From Pseudomonas sp. Tri1 (GTDB lineage Bacteria > Pseudomonadota > Gammaproteobacteria > Pseudomonadales > Pseudomonadaceae): a stretch of DNA of 64,000 nt. The notes beneath the pieces are model-generated. The model did no database searches, was not told where the DNA came from, and worked only from the letters and a program-made list of their open reading frames with translations. Of the stretch, positions 38,084 through 47,374 are shown one piece after another (within the stretch, counting starts at the first letter, position 1; each line of letters opens with the position of its first letter). The DNA lies in the NCBI RefSeq assembly GCF_017968885.1, contig NZ_CP072913.1, forward strand, positions 2,092,001-2,156,000. Reading direction: 5' to 3'. A program made the translations under genes and the position numbers.

Positions 38084-39499
38084 TCAACGCGTTTGTGGGC
38101 CGATGAACCGGCTCTTGGCTTCGACATGTACGCTTTCGTCATCGGCATCCTTGAGGATGAAGGTCACCTCGTTGGTGCTCGATGGCAGTTGGTCCGGTGC
38201 ACTGGAAAGCTCGACCGGCTGGCTGAAGATTTCGCCGGCCGCCACCTTGATTTCTCGCCGACCCTGCAACTTGAGATCGGGCAGGCCGGCGGCTTCCAGG
38301 ACGTAGGTATGGTCGCGCTGGTCCTTGTTCATGATCTTCAGGCTGTAGACGTTCTCGATCCGACCTTCGGCGTTTTCGCGGTACAGCACGCGGTCTTTGC
38401 TGACATCGAAACCCACCAGCGAACGCATGAAGAACGCCGTTACCAGCAGGCTGATCATGGTCAGCAAGACCAAGGCGTAACCGATCAGACGCGGACGCAG
38501 TTTATGGGTTTTCTGCCCCGACAGGTTGTGTTCGGTGGTGTAGCTGATCAGGCCGCGTGGATAATCCATCTTGTCCATGATGTTATCGCACGCGTCGATG
38601 CACGCCGCGCAGCCAATGCACTCGATCTGCAGGCCGTCGCGAATGTCGATGCCGGTCGGGCAGACCTGGACGCACATGGTGCAGTCGATGCAATCCCCCA
38701 GGCCCAGAGCCTTGTAGTCAACGCCCTTCTTGCGCGGGCCACGGCTTTCACCGCGACGCGGGTCGTAGGAAACGATCAGGGTATCTTTGTCGAACATCAC
38801 GCTCTGGAAACGGGCGTAGGGGCACATGTAGATGCACACTTGCTCGCGCAGCCAGCCGGCGTTGCCGTAGGTGGCGAGGGTGAAGAAACCCACCCAGAAA
38901 TACGACCAGCCATCGGCCTGGCCGGTAAAGAACTCGAACACCAGTTCACGGATCGGCGTGAAGTAACCGACAAAGGTCATGCCGGTGACGAAGCCGATCA
39001 GCAACCACAGGCTGTGCTTGGCGAACTTGCGCAGGAATTTGTTGGCGCTCAGAGGGGCCTTGTCGAGCTTGATGCGCTGGTTGCGGTCGCCTTCGGTGAC
39101 CTTCTCGCACCACATGAAGATCCAGGTCCACACGCTCTGCGGGCAGGTATAGCCGCACCAGACTCGTCCGGCATAGACCGTGATGAAAAACAGGCCAAAG
39201 GCGGCAATGATCAACATCCCGGAGAGCAGGATGAAGTCCTGGGGCCAGAAGGTGGCGCCGAAAATAAAGAATTTACGCTCCGGCAGGTTCCACCAGACGG
39301 CCTGATGACCACCCCAGTTCAGCCAGACCGTACCGAAATACAGCAGGAACAATAGCGCGCCACCCACCATCCGCAGGTTGCGGAACAGGCCCGTGAAGGC
39401 GCGGGTATAGATTTTTTCCCGAGAGGCATACAGGTCGACGCTTTTGTTCGCGTCCTTGGCAGGCGGGGTGACGTCATGTACCGGAATCTGGTTACTCAT
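38084..39499 (-). CDS. ccoG: cbb3 oxidase accessory ferredoxin CcoG (RdxA/FixG)
   Basis: 471 residues from MSNQIPVHDVTPPAKDANK; a longer frame has no good start. Membrane helices surround polyferredoxin motifs: CGYTCPQSVW, then CIDCTMCVQVCPTG and CIGCAACIDACD, which hold two [4Fe-4S] clusters. The C-terminal part is an Ig-like periplasmic domain (VYSLKIMNKDQRDHTYVLEA). CcoG reduces copper for cbb3 maturation. An Anr-type site lies 168 bases upstream. The insert with the Rhs locus begins on its upstream side. Confidence 0.95.
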   Translation of the reverse strand: MSNQIPVHDVTPPAKDANKSVDLYASREKIYTRAFTGLFRNLRMVGGALLFLLYFGTVWLNWGGHQAVWWNLPERKFFIFGATFWPQDFILLSGMLIIAAFGLFFITVYAGRVWCGYTCPQSVWTWIFMWCEKVTEGDRNQRIKLDKAPLSANKFLRKFAKHSLWLLIGFVTGMTFVGYFTPIRELVFEFFTGQADGWSYFWVGFFTLATYGNAGWLREQVCIYMCPYARFQSVMFDKDTLIVSYDPRRGESRGPRKKGVDYKALGLGDCIDCTMCVQVCPTGIDIRDGLQIECIGCAACIDACDNIMDKMDYPRGLISYTTEHNLSGQKTHKLRPRLIGYALVLLTMISLLVTAFFMRSLVGFDVSKDRVLYRENAEGRIENVYSLKIMNKDQRDHTYVLEAAGLPDLKLQGRREIKVAAGEIFSQPVELSSAPDQLPSSTNEVTFILKDADDESVHVEAKSRFIGPQTR

Positions 39500-39875
39500 C
39501 AAATGCATCCCACGGCAGTGGAAAAGTGCCGGGGCCAGTACGTGCCGACCACGGTCAGAAAGGGTGTTGCGGTGGCGCAATGATACGCCTGTCGCTCTAG
39601 CCCAAGGGTGCGACCTTTGGTCGCGTTGGGGGTCTGCATAGAATGGTGTAGTGGATGTAACAAGTCATGACCCAGATCAATTGACTATAGACATTCCATG
39701 GCGTTGGCGAAAATCGAAGGGTGGTAACGGTGCGCAAGTCAGTAGACCGGCAAACCCAACGAAAATCCGGGGTGTGCTCGAAGGTGCCATGTGCACAGCC
39801 ACCGCCAAGGGCAGGCAAATGCCTGGATGAGATTCATGCGGCCTCCTGTCGGCTAGCGCTATCGAATTGTGGCTG
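39500..39875. other. Regulatory region upstream of ccoG
   Basis: 376 bases with no supported gene. It holds the Anr box (39667-39680) and a hairpin at 39610-39624 (GCGACC-TTT-GGTCGC), which may be a 5' leader structure. The far side ends at the stop of the Rhs-linked candidate immunity gene. Confidence 0.6.
39667..39680 (-). promoter_or_regulatory. Anr box upstream of ccoG
   Basis: On the minus strand this reads TTGATCTGGGTCAT; the left half-site is perfect and the right has two mismatches to ATCAA. It is placed to drive the ccoGHI-ccoS genes. Confidence 0.6.
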
Positions 39876-40886
39876 CTACTGGCTATACAAAATGTTGTAG
39901 AACGAGGTTGGATCGTCCCGGATCAAGGACAGATCGTGTCCCGTGGGGATTTTGTCGAACAGCGCCTTATTGACTGCCATTCGGCGCCTGATTATTGCCT
40001 CCAGCAGTTTGCCGAACAAGGCGTCATCATTGACGTACTTTTTCAACTTTAGAATTTCGCGAGGCTTGTTCTTCAGGATATGGAAGGAATAGTTCATCAA
40101 GATAATATTGGAGACAAACAGGTTATCCGTTGACTGGCGCGGGTTGGTCGTGTCGGCCAATGCCCCGAGTACCTGCTTTTCGTCGTGCTCATAGGCGTGC
40201 AGAAATACATCGGGGTACATGAGTTCGCTGAACCGATCATTGAGCCTGAAACGGTAACTTGTGTTGTCGGGTTCCACCAGTAACTTGACGATGCCGGCTT
40301 GATAGCTTTTCAGCGTCCTGAACAACGCATGTTCTTTTCTACTGGCGAACTTGATCACGTCATAAGCCAAGTCGATCGCATCCAGAAAACTCACAGGTCC
40401 CAACGCGTCGGTCGCCATCATCAGCTGATGATCTTCAATGCTGAACCGACGATACGCCTCGTCATCGATGCTCAATTCGAAGAGCAGGAACCTGAGCATG
40501 TGGTTCCTGAGCTGTGCATCCGCATCGAGAGGGCTGTTCTTCAAGCTGATCAACTGAATCAGATAGAAAAAAATAAAATAGTCTTTGTTGGTGCGTTGAC
40601 GGTTGTCGATTTCAAGCAAATAGCCAAAACGCGACAGGACCAGGACAAGGGCATAGCAGTCCGCTTCCGTGAAGCCGTTTTTCGACATGGATTTTTCGAA
40701 AGTACGCATGGAAAACAAATCCTGCCAGCGACTCACGCTGAAGGCTGAGCCGTTGTGTTTTCTGGCAACAACACGGAGCAGTGACGGCTCATCCTCTTTG
40801 TAAAAAACAACGTCCAGCTCCTTTGGATACGGCCGGGCATTCAGGAAATGTTCAAGCTTGTATGAAAGGAGATTGAATATGTCCAT
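39876..40886 (-). CDS. Unrecognised protein; candidate immunity protein for the Rhs toxin
   Basis: 336 residues from MDIFNLLSYKLEHFLNARPY. The longer open frame upstream overlaps the Rhs end and is not chosen. It starts four bases after the Rhs stop, the typical place of an immunity gene. No signal peptide or clear membrane segment is seen; the sequence looks mainly helical (FTEADCYALVLVLSRFGYLL, DYFIFFYLIQLIS), with many charged residues. GC is clearly lower than in the flanking cco genes, as in the Rhs toxin tip. At 336 residues it is large for an immunity protein. No family recognised; the immunity role is inferred from position. Confidence 0.7.
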   Translation of the reverse strand: MDIFNLLSYKLEHFLNARPYPKELDVVFYKEDEPSLLRVVARKHNGSAFSVSRWQDLFSMRTFEKSMSKNGFTEADCYALVLVLSRFGYLLEIDNRQRTNKDYFIFFYLIQLISLKNSPLDADAQLRNHMLRFLLFELSIDDEAYRRFSIEDHQLMMATDALGPVSFLDAIDLAYDVIKFASRKEHALFRTLKSYQAGIVKLLVEPDNTSYRFRLNDRFSELMYPDVFLHAYEHDEKQVLGALADTTNPRQSTDNLFVSNIILMNYSFHILKNKPREILKLKKYVNDDALFGKLLEAIIRRRMAVNKALFDKIPTGHDLSLIRDDPTSFYNILYSQ

Positions 40887-40890
40887 ACCG

Positions 40891-43800
40891 TTATCCGCAC
40901 GTTTTCCATTTGCCGTTCGGGCCTTTTTTCTCGACACGGAACGATGTGATGGTTTTATTGAATTTATCCAGTAACCGGAAACCGATACCTCTGGCCTTGG
41001 GTTCATTCGTTTTGGACAGCACGCCATCCTTAAGGCCCGTCTCCTTATAGTCAACGGTAGAAATATCCTTGTGACTGTTGAGCATGCTGACCCCTTCATT
41101 ATTGACGGTGGCTACTACTCGATACTTCTCGTTGCCCGGATTGAAGCCGGGGTTGCTGTCCTGATTCACCCAGACGGCTTTCTCACCTCTGATATTAGGA
41201 ACCAACCCCCCTTTGCCGCCGTTGGCTGCCTTGGATGAGACCGTTTCGCTTTCGCCCATGTAACGAATAATCTCATTCTCTTTCAATCCCAGCGGATCGA
41301 TCCAGGTGAATGGATTTGGTGAGTAGCGGTAGAGGTTCAGGCTACCGGTCAGGCCCAGTGGGTCGGGGGTGGTAAAGCGTCCAACATCGGGATCATAAAA
41401 ACGGAAGGTGTTGTAGTGCAGACCCGTTTCCCGGTCCAGGTACTGTCCCTGAAACCTCAGGTTCTGTTCTTCGATGTAGTACGGCTCACGTACCTCATCA
41501 ATGGTGTTGCCCCACACCTGATAATGGGCGTGCCATAGCGGGTGGCCGTCACTTTCCGTCAAGACTTGTGGAAGTCCGTTGAGGTCGTTGTGGTAATAGC
41601 GCACGCGTTGATTTTCATCGAGGCCATCGACTCTGGCCAAGGGCGCGTGATCGTTACCGATGTAGAGGTACAGACTGGTCAGACTGTTTTTATGCTCCTT
41701 GAGTAGTTGCAGGCCATCCCAGTCGAAGCGTGTACAGGCAATCAGCTGCCCATTGTGGTTATGTTCGGTTTTCTCAATCCTTCGGCCCAAGGGGTCATAG
41801 CGCATTCTGACTACGCTTTCACCCTCGGTTTTTTGTGTTCTAACTTCAATCAAGCGATGGTCCGAGTCGTAACTGAAACGCTGCAAGCCATGCCGCCTGC
41901 TGCGTTTTTCAATCATTCGTCCAAATCCGTCGTAGCGATAACGTTTGTCTTGATAGGTCAGCACTTGGTTATGCACAACCCGTCCAATTGCGCTGCAGGG
42001 ACCGTCGAGCAGATTAGCTGCCGCGTCGAAGGAAAAGGTTTCATTCTGACCTTGGCGACTTCCCTGGCTTGCCAGGATCCGACCTGTCACGTCGTAGTGC
42101 AGCAGTTGGCGTTGTTGACTTTGTGGTAGTCGTTCGAGACGTCCTACAAGGTGATCGCCGGGATCGAATTCAAAATGGATTTGTTCGGCAGCCGCCATTA
42201 ACGAAGGGTGGCTGATATGCCGACGCTGGCGGCTACGTAAGCGTCCGCTACGGTCGTATTCGCTGCGGGTACTGATCTGCCCTTGGGTGCGCAGCACTTC
42301 CCGGTGCAGCCGATCGCGTTCGAAGTCGCTGATGACTTGGCCATCAAGGTTGATTTGATGCAGGTGACCACTGCCGTAGTAGAGGCGGTTGATCCAGCGT
42401 CCGTCAGGTAGTTGGGTCTGGATCAGGTTACCGAGTTCGTCGTAATGATGCTTCAGATGGCCCGTCGAACTTTGCTCTTCAATCAGATAGCCCAGAGCGT
42501 CATAGGCGAAGCCAAGTCTCTGCTCGTTGCCTTCGTTATCGATAACGATGGCTTCGATCAACTGGTTCAATGGGCTATAGCTGTACAGGGATCGTCCGTC
42601 AGGTGTGATTCGGGTGGTCAGCCGACCAATCGCATCGCGCTCCAGATGCTGGACGATAGTTTTTTCGTTGGGCTGGTGATCATTTCGCGGCGCTGCGAGG
42701 GTCTCGACTTGTCTTACGTTATCGAGGGCGTCATAGGTATAACGTCTGGCGCTGCCATTGAGGTCCTGTTGTTCCGCCAGCCGATCCCCAGCATCCCAGG
42801 CAAACCGATAACTCTCGCCATTCTCGTTGGTCAGCGCTTGCAGTCGGCCGAAGCTGTCGTATGCAAATTGCACTTGGCGACCCTGGGCGTCGGTGCGTTG
42901 GCGGACCTGGCCGCGGCGGTTGTGTTGGTAGCGCGTGGTGTGTCCGGCGGGGTCGGTGTAGCCGGTCAACTGGCCGGCGATGTCGCGCTGGTAGTGCTCG
43001 GTGCGGCCGTCCGGCAGTTGGCTGCCGAGCAGGCGGCCTTGGGCGTCGTAGCTGAAGTGCGTGCGTTCGCCGAGGGCGTCGGTGATGGTTTGCAAGTAGC
43101 CGCGGTGATCGTAGCTGAAACGCGTCGGGTAACCCGAACAATCCACATGCTCGACCAATTGCCCAAACGGGTTCCAGCGCAGCTTTTTGCTCTTGCCGGT
43201 GGCGTCGATGATTTCCACCACCTGGCCGTGGGCGTCGTAGCGGTAGCGGGTGACGTGGCCCAGTGGGTCGGTTTCCGCGGTGCAGTTGCCGCGCTGATCG
43301 TAGCGGTATTGCCAACTGTTGCCGGCGGCGTCGGTGTCCACCAGCGGCAGGGCCCAGTGTTCGAGCCAGAGGGTGGATTCGCTGCGGCCCAGCGGATCGG
43401 TTTCGCTGAGCAGGTTGCCGGCTTCGTCGTAGCTGAATTGGTACTGGCCGCCTTGTGGATCGGTGGCGCTGAGCAACTGGCGCTCGTCGTTCCACTCGAA
43501 CAGCCAGGTCTGGCCGAGGTTGTCGGTGAACTGGGTGATCTGGTGTTGGTTGTTCCATTGCCGGGTGCTGACGCGTTGCAGGCTGTCGCTGATGCGGGTG
43601 ATGCCGGCCTTGAGGTCGTAGTCGAACTGATAGGCATCGCCCTCGTCGGTCCAGTGCCGGACCACGCGCCATTCCTGATCCTCGATCAAGGCCCATTCGT
43701 AGAAGCAGTGCAGCCCGGTGGGCAACTGGTGCTCGACCATCCGTTGCCCGGCGTCATAGCTGAAACGCCGTTGCACCTGGCCGCTGGCATCGCGTACTTC

Positions 43801-45288
43801 GGCCAGGTTGTCCGCCGCGTCGTAGGCATAGCTGACGAGCACTTCGCGCTGCTGGTCGGAGTAGAGGCGTTCTATCCGAGTGACGCGTTCGTCTTCGCGG
43901 ATCAGTTCGACCTGCACCAGATCGAAGGTGTCGCGTAGCCGCACTAACCGTCCGGCGTCGTCGTAGTCCAGGTAAATACGGTTGTTGTTGCGGTCGCCCA
44001 GTTGGTTCAGGCGCAGCAGCGATGCATTGGCTGGTGTGGGTTCGAACAAACGGTACAGGCCATCGTCACTTTCGATCAGCAACTGTCCATTGACGTGGCG
44101 GCGCACGGCCAGGCCTTCGCCGGCGCTGAACACCGCACCGTCCAACGGGATGGAACCCATGTCGATCGGGCGGCCCTGCTCGTCGGTGTAGACCAGGGTT
44201 TCGCCGCCGTCCGGGTGAGGGCGGATGTCGACCTGCACCTCGTAGGCCACGCTCCAGCCGGCGCCGAACAGGCTATCGCGGCGCTCATCGCGGCTGTTGT
44301 AGACGCGTTGCCAGCCGATGGGCAGCAGGCCGGGCAAGACGAAGTCCAGCTCTTCAGCACCGCCCAGCACCTTGGCCCCGGTGGCGGCATGCACCGGGTT
44401 CGACGAACCTAGGGCGGCGTTGGCCGCCGCGTTCGCTGCGCTGCTGGCGGCCATGGACACCGCGCCGCCTACCAGCATGCATGGCAGTTTGCTGAAGAAT
44501 TTGCCCTTGCCACCCTTGAGCATCAACAGCGCCGTGACCGCCAACCCTACGCCCGGGGTCTTGCCGCTGCGGATCTCGCGCACCACCACCGAACCGCCAC
44601 CGATGGTCACGTTGGACGAAATCAGCCCGGCCGACACCACCGTCGCGTCGCAGGTGCTGCGGTCGCCGCTGCGCACGGCGGGTTGGCCGTTGATGGTGAC
44701 CTTGTCCGAACCTTCGGCCATGAACTGCGGCGGCATGGGCGGGTGCTTGGTGCAGATGACCAGGTCTTCCGGCTTTGGCACCGCGCCGGGTGCGGGCATG
44801 GCAACGGTGGGCCGCCACATCTGCGAAAAGAAATTCCCGGCCATGTCCAGGTAGCTGGGTTCTTCTTCAGGCTCCGGGGCTTCAAGCTCGGTGCCGGCCG
44901 GGGCGACGTGGGATTCAATCGCCCCTGCGGCGCGGGCGGCAGGGATGTTGTTGGTGAGGGTGTTGGTGGAGCCGGTGAGAATGTTCGCCTGCACCGTGGG
45001 CGGAAAGAGGGCGTTGCCGATGCCCTCGCATATATTGCTCAACCCCTTGTCGGCCCCGGTCTTGCTCATGGCCAGGCCAACGACGGTGCCCACCACCAGG
45101 CCGAGGACGAAGCAGCCCAGGCCGCCGGTGGCGACGGTGATGCCAGTGGCCGCGACCACGGCGGCGGTCGCCAGGGCGGTGATCGCGATATTGGCCGCCA
45201 CCTCCAGCACGCCGCCGAGGATGTCGGCCATCATTGAAGTGTGGTTGAGTGCATCGCCCAGGCGGGCCGCCCAGAGCGCGTCAGACAT
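40891..45288 (-). CDS. prePAAR/PAAR Rhs type VI secretion effector with variable C-terminal toxin region
   Basis: 1465 residues. Residues 7-16 (AARLGDALNH) fit the prePAAR motif AARxxDxxxH. A membrane hairpin (about 27-75) and a split PAAR-like domain (about 83-240, VTINGQPAVRSGDRSTCDAT) follow, with a second hydrophobic region near 266-295. YD repeats span about 400-1230. The Rhs core ends with PFTWIDPLGL (P-x4-DPxGL), the self-cleavage motif. The last 130 residues (1336-1465) are the toxin region: RYMGESE, GLVPN and EKAVWVN give at most a weak hint of an ADP-ribosyltransferase-like fold. Such effectors are delivered by the T6SS through VgrG. No Eag chaperone, VgrG or T6SS core gene is in the window. 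Confidence 0.9.
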   Translation of the reverse strand: MSDALWAARLGDALNHTSMMADILGGVLEVAANIAITALATAAVVAATGITVATGGLGCFVLGLVVGTVVGLAMSKTGADKGLSNICEGIGNALFPPTVQANILTGSTNTLTNNIPAARAAGAIESHVAPAGTELEAPEPEEEPSYLDMAGNFFSQMWRPTVAMPAPGAVPKPEDLVICTKHPPMPPQFMAEGSDKVTINGQPAVRSGDRSTCDATVVSAGLISSNVTIGGGSVVVREIRSGKTPGVGLAVTALLMLKGGKGKFFSKLPCMLVGGAVSMAASSAANAAANAALGSSNPVHAATGAKVLGGAEELDFVLPGLLPIGWQRVYNSRDERRDSLFGAGWSVAYEVQVDIRPHPDGGETLVYTDEQGRPIDMGSIPLDGAVFSAGEGLAVRRHVNGQLLIESDDGLYRLFEPTPANASLLRLNQLGDRNNNRIYLDYDDAGRLVRLRDTFDLVQVELIREDERVTRIERLYSDQQREVLVSYAYDAADNLAEVRDASGQVQRRFSYDAGQRMVEHQLPTGLHCFYEWALIEDQEWRVVRHWTDEGDAYQFDYDLKAGITRISDSLQRVSTRQWNNQHQITQFTDNLGQTWLFEWNDERQLLSATDPQGGQYQFSYDEAGNLLSETDPLGRSESTLWLEHWALPLVDTDAAGNSWQYRYDQRGNCTAETDPLGHVTRYRYDAHGQVVEIIDATGKSKKLRWNPFGQLVEHVDCSGYPTRFSYDHRGYLQTITDALGERTHFSYDAQGRLLGSQLPDGRTEHYQRDIAGQLTGYTDPAGHTTRYQHNRRGQVRQRTDAQGRQVQFAYDSFGRLQALTNENGESYRFAWDAGDRLAEQQDLNGSARRYTYDALDNVRQVETLAAPRNDHQPNEKTIVQHLERDAIGRLTTRITPDGRSLYSYSPLNQLIEAIVIDNEGNEQRLGFAYDALGYLIEEQSSTGHLKHHYDELGNLIQTQLPDGRWINRLYYGSGHLHQINLDGQVISDFERDRLHREVLRTQGQISTRSEYDRSGRLRSRQRRHISHPSLMAAAEQIHFEFDPGDHLVGRLERLPQSQQRQLLHYDVTGRILASQGSRQGQNETFSFDAAANLLDGPCSAIGRVVHNQVLTYQDKRYRYDGFGRMIEKRSRRHGLQRFSYDSDHRLIEVRTQKTEGESVVRMRYDPLGRRIEKTEHNHNGQLIACTRFDWDGLQLLKEHKNSLTSLYLYIGNDHAPLARVDGLDENQRVRYYHNDLNGLPQVLTESDGHPLWHAHYQVWGNTIDEVREPYYIEEQNLRFQGQYLDRETGLHYNTFRFYDPDVGRFTTPDPLGLTGSLNLYRYSPNPFTWIDPLGLKENEIIRYMGESETVSSKAANGGKGGLVPNIRGEKAVWVNQDSNPGFNPGNEKYRVVATVNNEGVSMLNSHKDISTVDYKETGLKDGVLSKTNEPKARGIGFRLLDKFNKTITSFRVEKKGPNGKWKTCG

Positions 45289-45388
45289 GCCAAAGGCTCA
45301 TGCAAACGCCTGTGTGCTCAAGTGGTTTGATACTTTCCATTGCGCCTATCTCCTTGGCGGTGAGTTGAGGGGGCGTCGCGACGTTGTA

Positions 45389-45799
45389 TTAGTTTGACCA
45401 GGGATTGAACAGCGCCACGCCGCTGCCTTGGAAATCACTCACGTTGCGGGTCACCACGGTCAGGCCATGGACCAGCGCGGTAGCGGCAATCAGTGCGTCG
45501 CACTCATTGCTGCGGTCGGGTACATGCAGGCGCGCGCAACGCAGTGCGACGGCGCGGTCCACGGCCAGGATCCTGCCGGCAAAGGCGGGTATCACATGAT
45601 TATCCAGCCAGGCCCGCAGGCGACTGCCTTGCGTCGGGTCCTTGCGTTCGAAGCGCAATACGCCGGTTTCCAGTTCCAATACGGTAATCGCTGAGACATA
45701 CAGGCTGGGAGCGGGGACGCTGCGCGCCCAGGCTTGGACGTTTTTGTCTGCCTGGGGTTTACGCAGTTCCGAAATGACATTGGTATCGAGTAAAAACAT
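45389..45799 (-). CDS. PIN-domain toxin, VapC/FitB type
   Basis: 136 residues. The acidic PIN residues are present: D5 (LLDTN), E42/E44 (VLELETG), D101 (NECDALIAA) and D122 (TRNVSDF). The family acts as Mg-dependent endoribonuclease, often on tRNA or rRNA. Its ATG directly abuts the stop of the upstream antitoxin gene (TGA then ATG), the classic order antitoxin-toxin. It lies between the Rhs gene and the first cbb3 operon. The RNA target is unknown. Confidence 0.92.
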   Translation of the reverse strand: MFLLDTNVISELRKPQADKNVQAWARSVPAPSLYVSAITVLELETGVLRFERKDPTQGSRLRAWLDNHVIPAFAGRILAVDRAVALRCARLHVPDRSNECDALIAATALVHGLTVVTRNVSDFQGSGVALFNPWSN

Positions 45800-46054
45800 T
45801 CAGGACAGGTCCACCGAACGGGGAGTAATGACGGCACGCTCGGTATCGAAATCGATATCCGGCGCATCGGGCATGACCAGCAACTCGACAATACTGGGGC
45901 CAATGCCGGTCAGTTTCTGGTACTCCTCAATGCTTAGCAGCACATGGGCCGGCTTGCCACGGTCGGTGATGATAACCGGGCCTTCACGCGTAGCTTTTTT
46001 GGCACCACTTGTGTCGTGGTTGAATTCGCGGCTGGAGATGGTCGTGATGGACAT
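45800..46054 (-). CDS. Phd/YefM-type antitoxin
   Basis: 84 residues from MSITTISSREFNHDTSGAKK; a longer frame exists but lacks the family start. The N-terminal half has the Phd DNA-binding fold pattern (SSREFNHDTSGAKKATREGP, VIITDRGKPAHVLLS), and the acidic C terminus should wrap the toxin. It would neutralise the PIN toxin and repress its own promoter. The pairing of a Phd-type antitoxin with a FitB/VapC-type toxin is common in chromosomes. Confidence 0.9.
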   Translation of the reverse strand: MSITTISSREFNHDTSGAKKATREGPVIITDRGKPAHVLLSIEEYQKLTGIGPSIVELLVMPDAPDIDFDTERAVITPRSVDLS

Positions 46055-46149
46055 GGAAGTGCCCTCATTGAGCTCGAATGTAGGCACGTTACTACTGGAG
46101 TGAGTGGCCGGCAAGCGAAACAGATTTGCTCAGGTTTCGGACCGCTAAC

Positions 46150-46186
46150 AAAAAAGCCCCGCCAATCAGATTGGCGGGGCCTTTCG
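46150..46186 (-). terminator. Terminator of the proximal cbb3 operon
   Basis: GCCCCGCCAAT-CAG-ATTGGCGGGGC is a perfect 11-bp stem. On the minus strand it is followed by TTTTTTG. It ends the ccoNOQP-1 transcript and marks the edge between the oxidase operon and the accessory insert. Confidence 0.9.
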
Positions 46187-46203
46187 TGTATCAGCTACTG
46201 GTT

Positions 46204-47187
46204 TTACTGGGCGTCAGAGGCCGGAGCCTTTTCGCCATGAGACAGGCTGTAGACATAGGCGGCCAGCAAGTGGACCTTGTCGTTGCCTTGCAGGTCAGCT
46301 TGGGCAGGCATCTGGCCCTGGCGGCCGTAGCGGATGGTCTGCTGCAACTGAGCGAAGCTCGAACCATAGATGAACGCAGCCGGATGCGTCAGGTCAGGTG
46401 CGCCCATGGCGGGCGTGCCCTTGCCAGCTGGACCGTGGCAGGCCACGCAGTTGGCCGCGAACAGTTTCTGGCCGTTGGCCGGATCGGCCTTGGCGCCTTC
46501 CGGCAGCTTGCGGCCGTGCAGGCCGGTCACCAGGTAGGAAGCCACGTCAGCGACGCCTTGCTCGCCGACCACGGCAGCCCAGCCCGGCATCACGGCGTGA
46601 CGACCGCCCATGATGGTGGTCTTGATGGTTTCCGGCTCGCCGCCCCAGCGCCAGTCGGCGTCGGTCAGGTTGGGAAAACCATAGGCACCCTTGGCGTCGG
46701 AACCGTGGCAGACCGAGCAGTTGGAGGCGAACAGGCGGCCACCCATCTTCAGGGCTTGCGGGTCCTTGGCGACTTCTTCGATCGGCATGGAGGCGAACTT
46801 GGCGAAGATCGGACCGAACTTGGCGTCCGAACGCGCCATTTCCTTTTCCCACTCATGAACGCCGGTCCAGCCGGTCTGGCCGTTGGCGAAGGCGGTCTGC
46901 TTCTCGGTGTCCAGGTAGTTGTAGCCTGGCAGCAAGCCTTTCCAGTTGCCCAGGCCAGGGTAGAGCGCCAGGTAACCGAGGGCGAACACAATGGTGCCCA
47001 CGAACAGCATGAACCACCATTTTGGCAGTGGGTTGTCATATTCCTCGATGCCATCGAACGAGTGACCAACGGTCTCGTCCGTTTGCTCGGCGCGCTGGCC
47101 CTTGCGGGTCGACAACAGCAGCCAGGTCAGGGCGAAGATTGTTCCCAGACTGAGGACTGTGACGTACAGACTCCAGAACGTAGTCAT
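46204..47187 (-). CDS. ccoP1: cbb3 oxidase diheme subunit CcoP, operon 1
   Basis: 327 residues. Two membrane helices (residues about 5-25 and 57-75) precede two c-type heme sites, C157-x2-C160-H161 and C247-x2-C250-H251. CcoP takes electrons from cytochrome c donors and passes them to CcoO. It overlaps ccoQ1 by four bases and a terminator follows. Compared with CcoP2 it has about 14 more residues in the segment after PGY ([17 protein letters not shown]). Confidence 0.96.
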   Translation of the reverse strand: MTTFWSLYVTVLSLGTIFALTWLLLSTRKGQRAEQTDETVGHSFDGIEEYDNPLPKWWFMLFVGTIVFALGYLALYPGLGNWKGLLPGYNYLDTEKQTAFANGQTGWTGVHEWEKEMARSDAKFGPIFAKFASMPIEEVAKDPQALKMGGRLFASNCSVCHGSDAKGAYGFPNLTDADWRWGGEPETIKTTIMGGRHAVMPGWAAVVGEQGVADVASYLVTGLHGRKLPEGAKADPANGQKLFAANCVACHGPAGKGTPAMGAPDLTHPAAFIYGSSFAQLQQTIRYGRQGQMPAQADLQGNDKVHLLAAYVYSLSHGEKAPASDAQ

Positions 47188-47369
47188 TCTTTGTTACTCC
47201 TAGAAGCTTGCTCGACGTGCTTGATGGCTTCGGGATCATCCGCGAATGGCAGCAAGGTCGCGTCTTCAAACTCCGACTTGCGCTTGGGGCTGAACACCCA
47301 CAAGGCCAGACCGATAAAGGCCACCATCACGACGACGGTGCCCAGGCCACGAATCATCCCGATATCCAT
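47184..47369 (-). CDS. ccoQ1: cbb3 oxidase small subunit CcoQ, operon 1
   Basis: 61 residues with one membrane helix ([19 protein letters not shown]), then an acidic tail with [11 protein letters not shown]. CcoQ stabilises the cbb3 complex. It sits between ccoO1 and ccoP1, overlapping the ccoP1 start. Confidence 0.93.
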   Translation of the reverse strand: MDIGMIRGLGTVVVMVAFIGLALWVFSPKRKSEFEDATLLPFADDPEAIKHVEQASRSNKE

Positions 47370-47374
47370 CTAAA

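Noticed and set aside
39597-39818. 73-codon minus-strand frame upstream of ccoG
   Set aside because: It overlaps the Anr box and hairpin region and lacks a ribosome site or a recognisable product.
42800-44100. Repeat-like periodicity on both strands
   Set aside because: It is the coding sequence of YD repeats in the Rhs protein, not a CRISPR or DNA tandem array.
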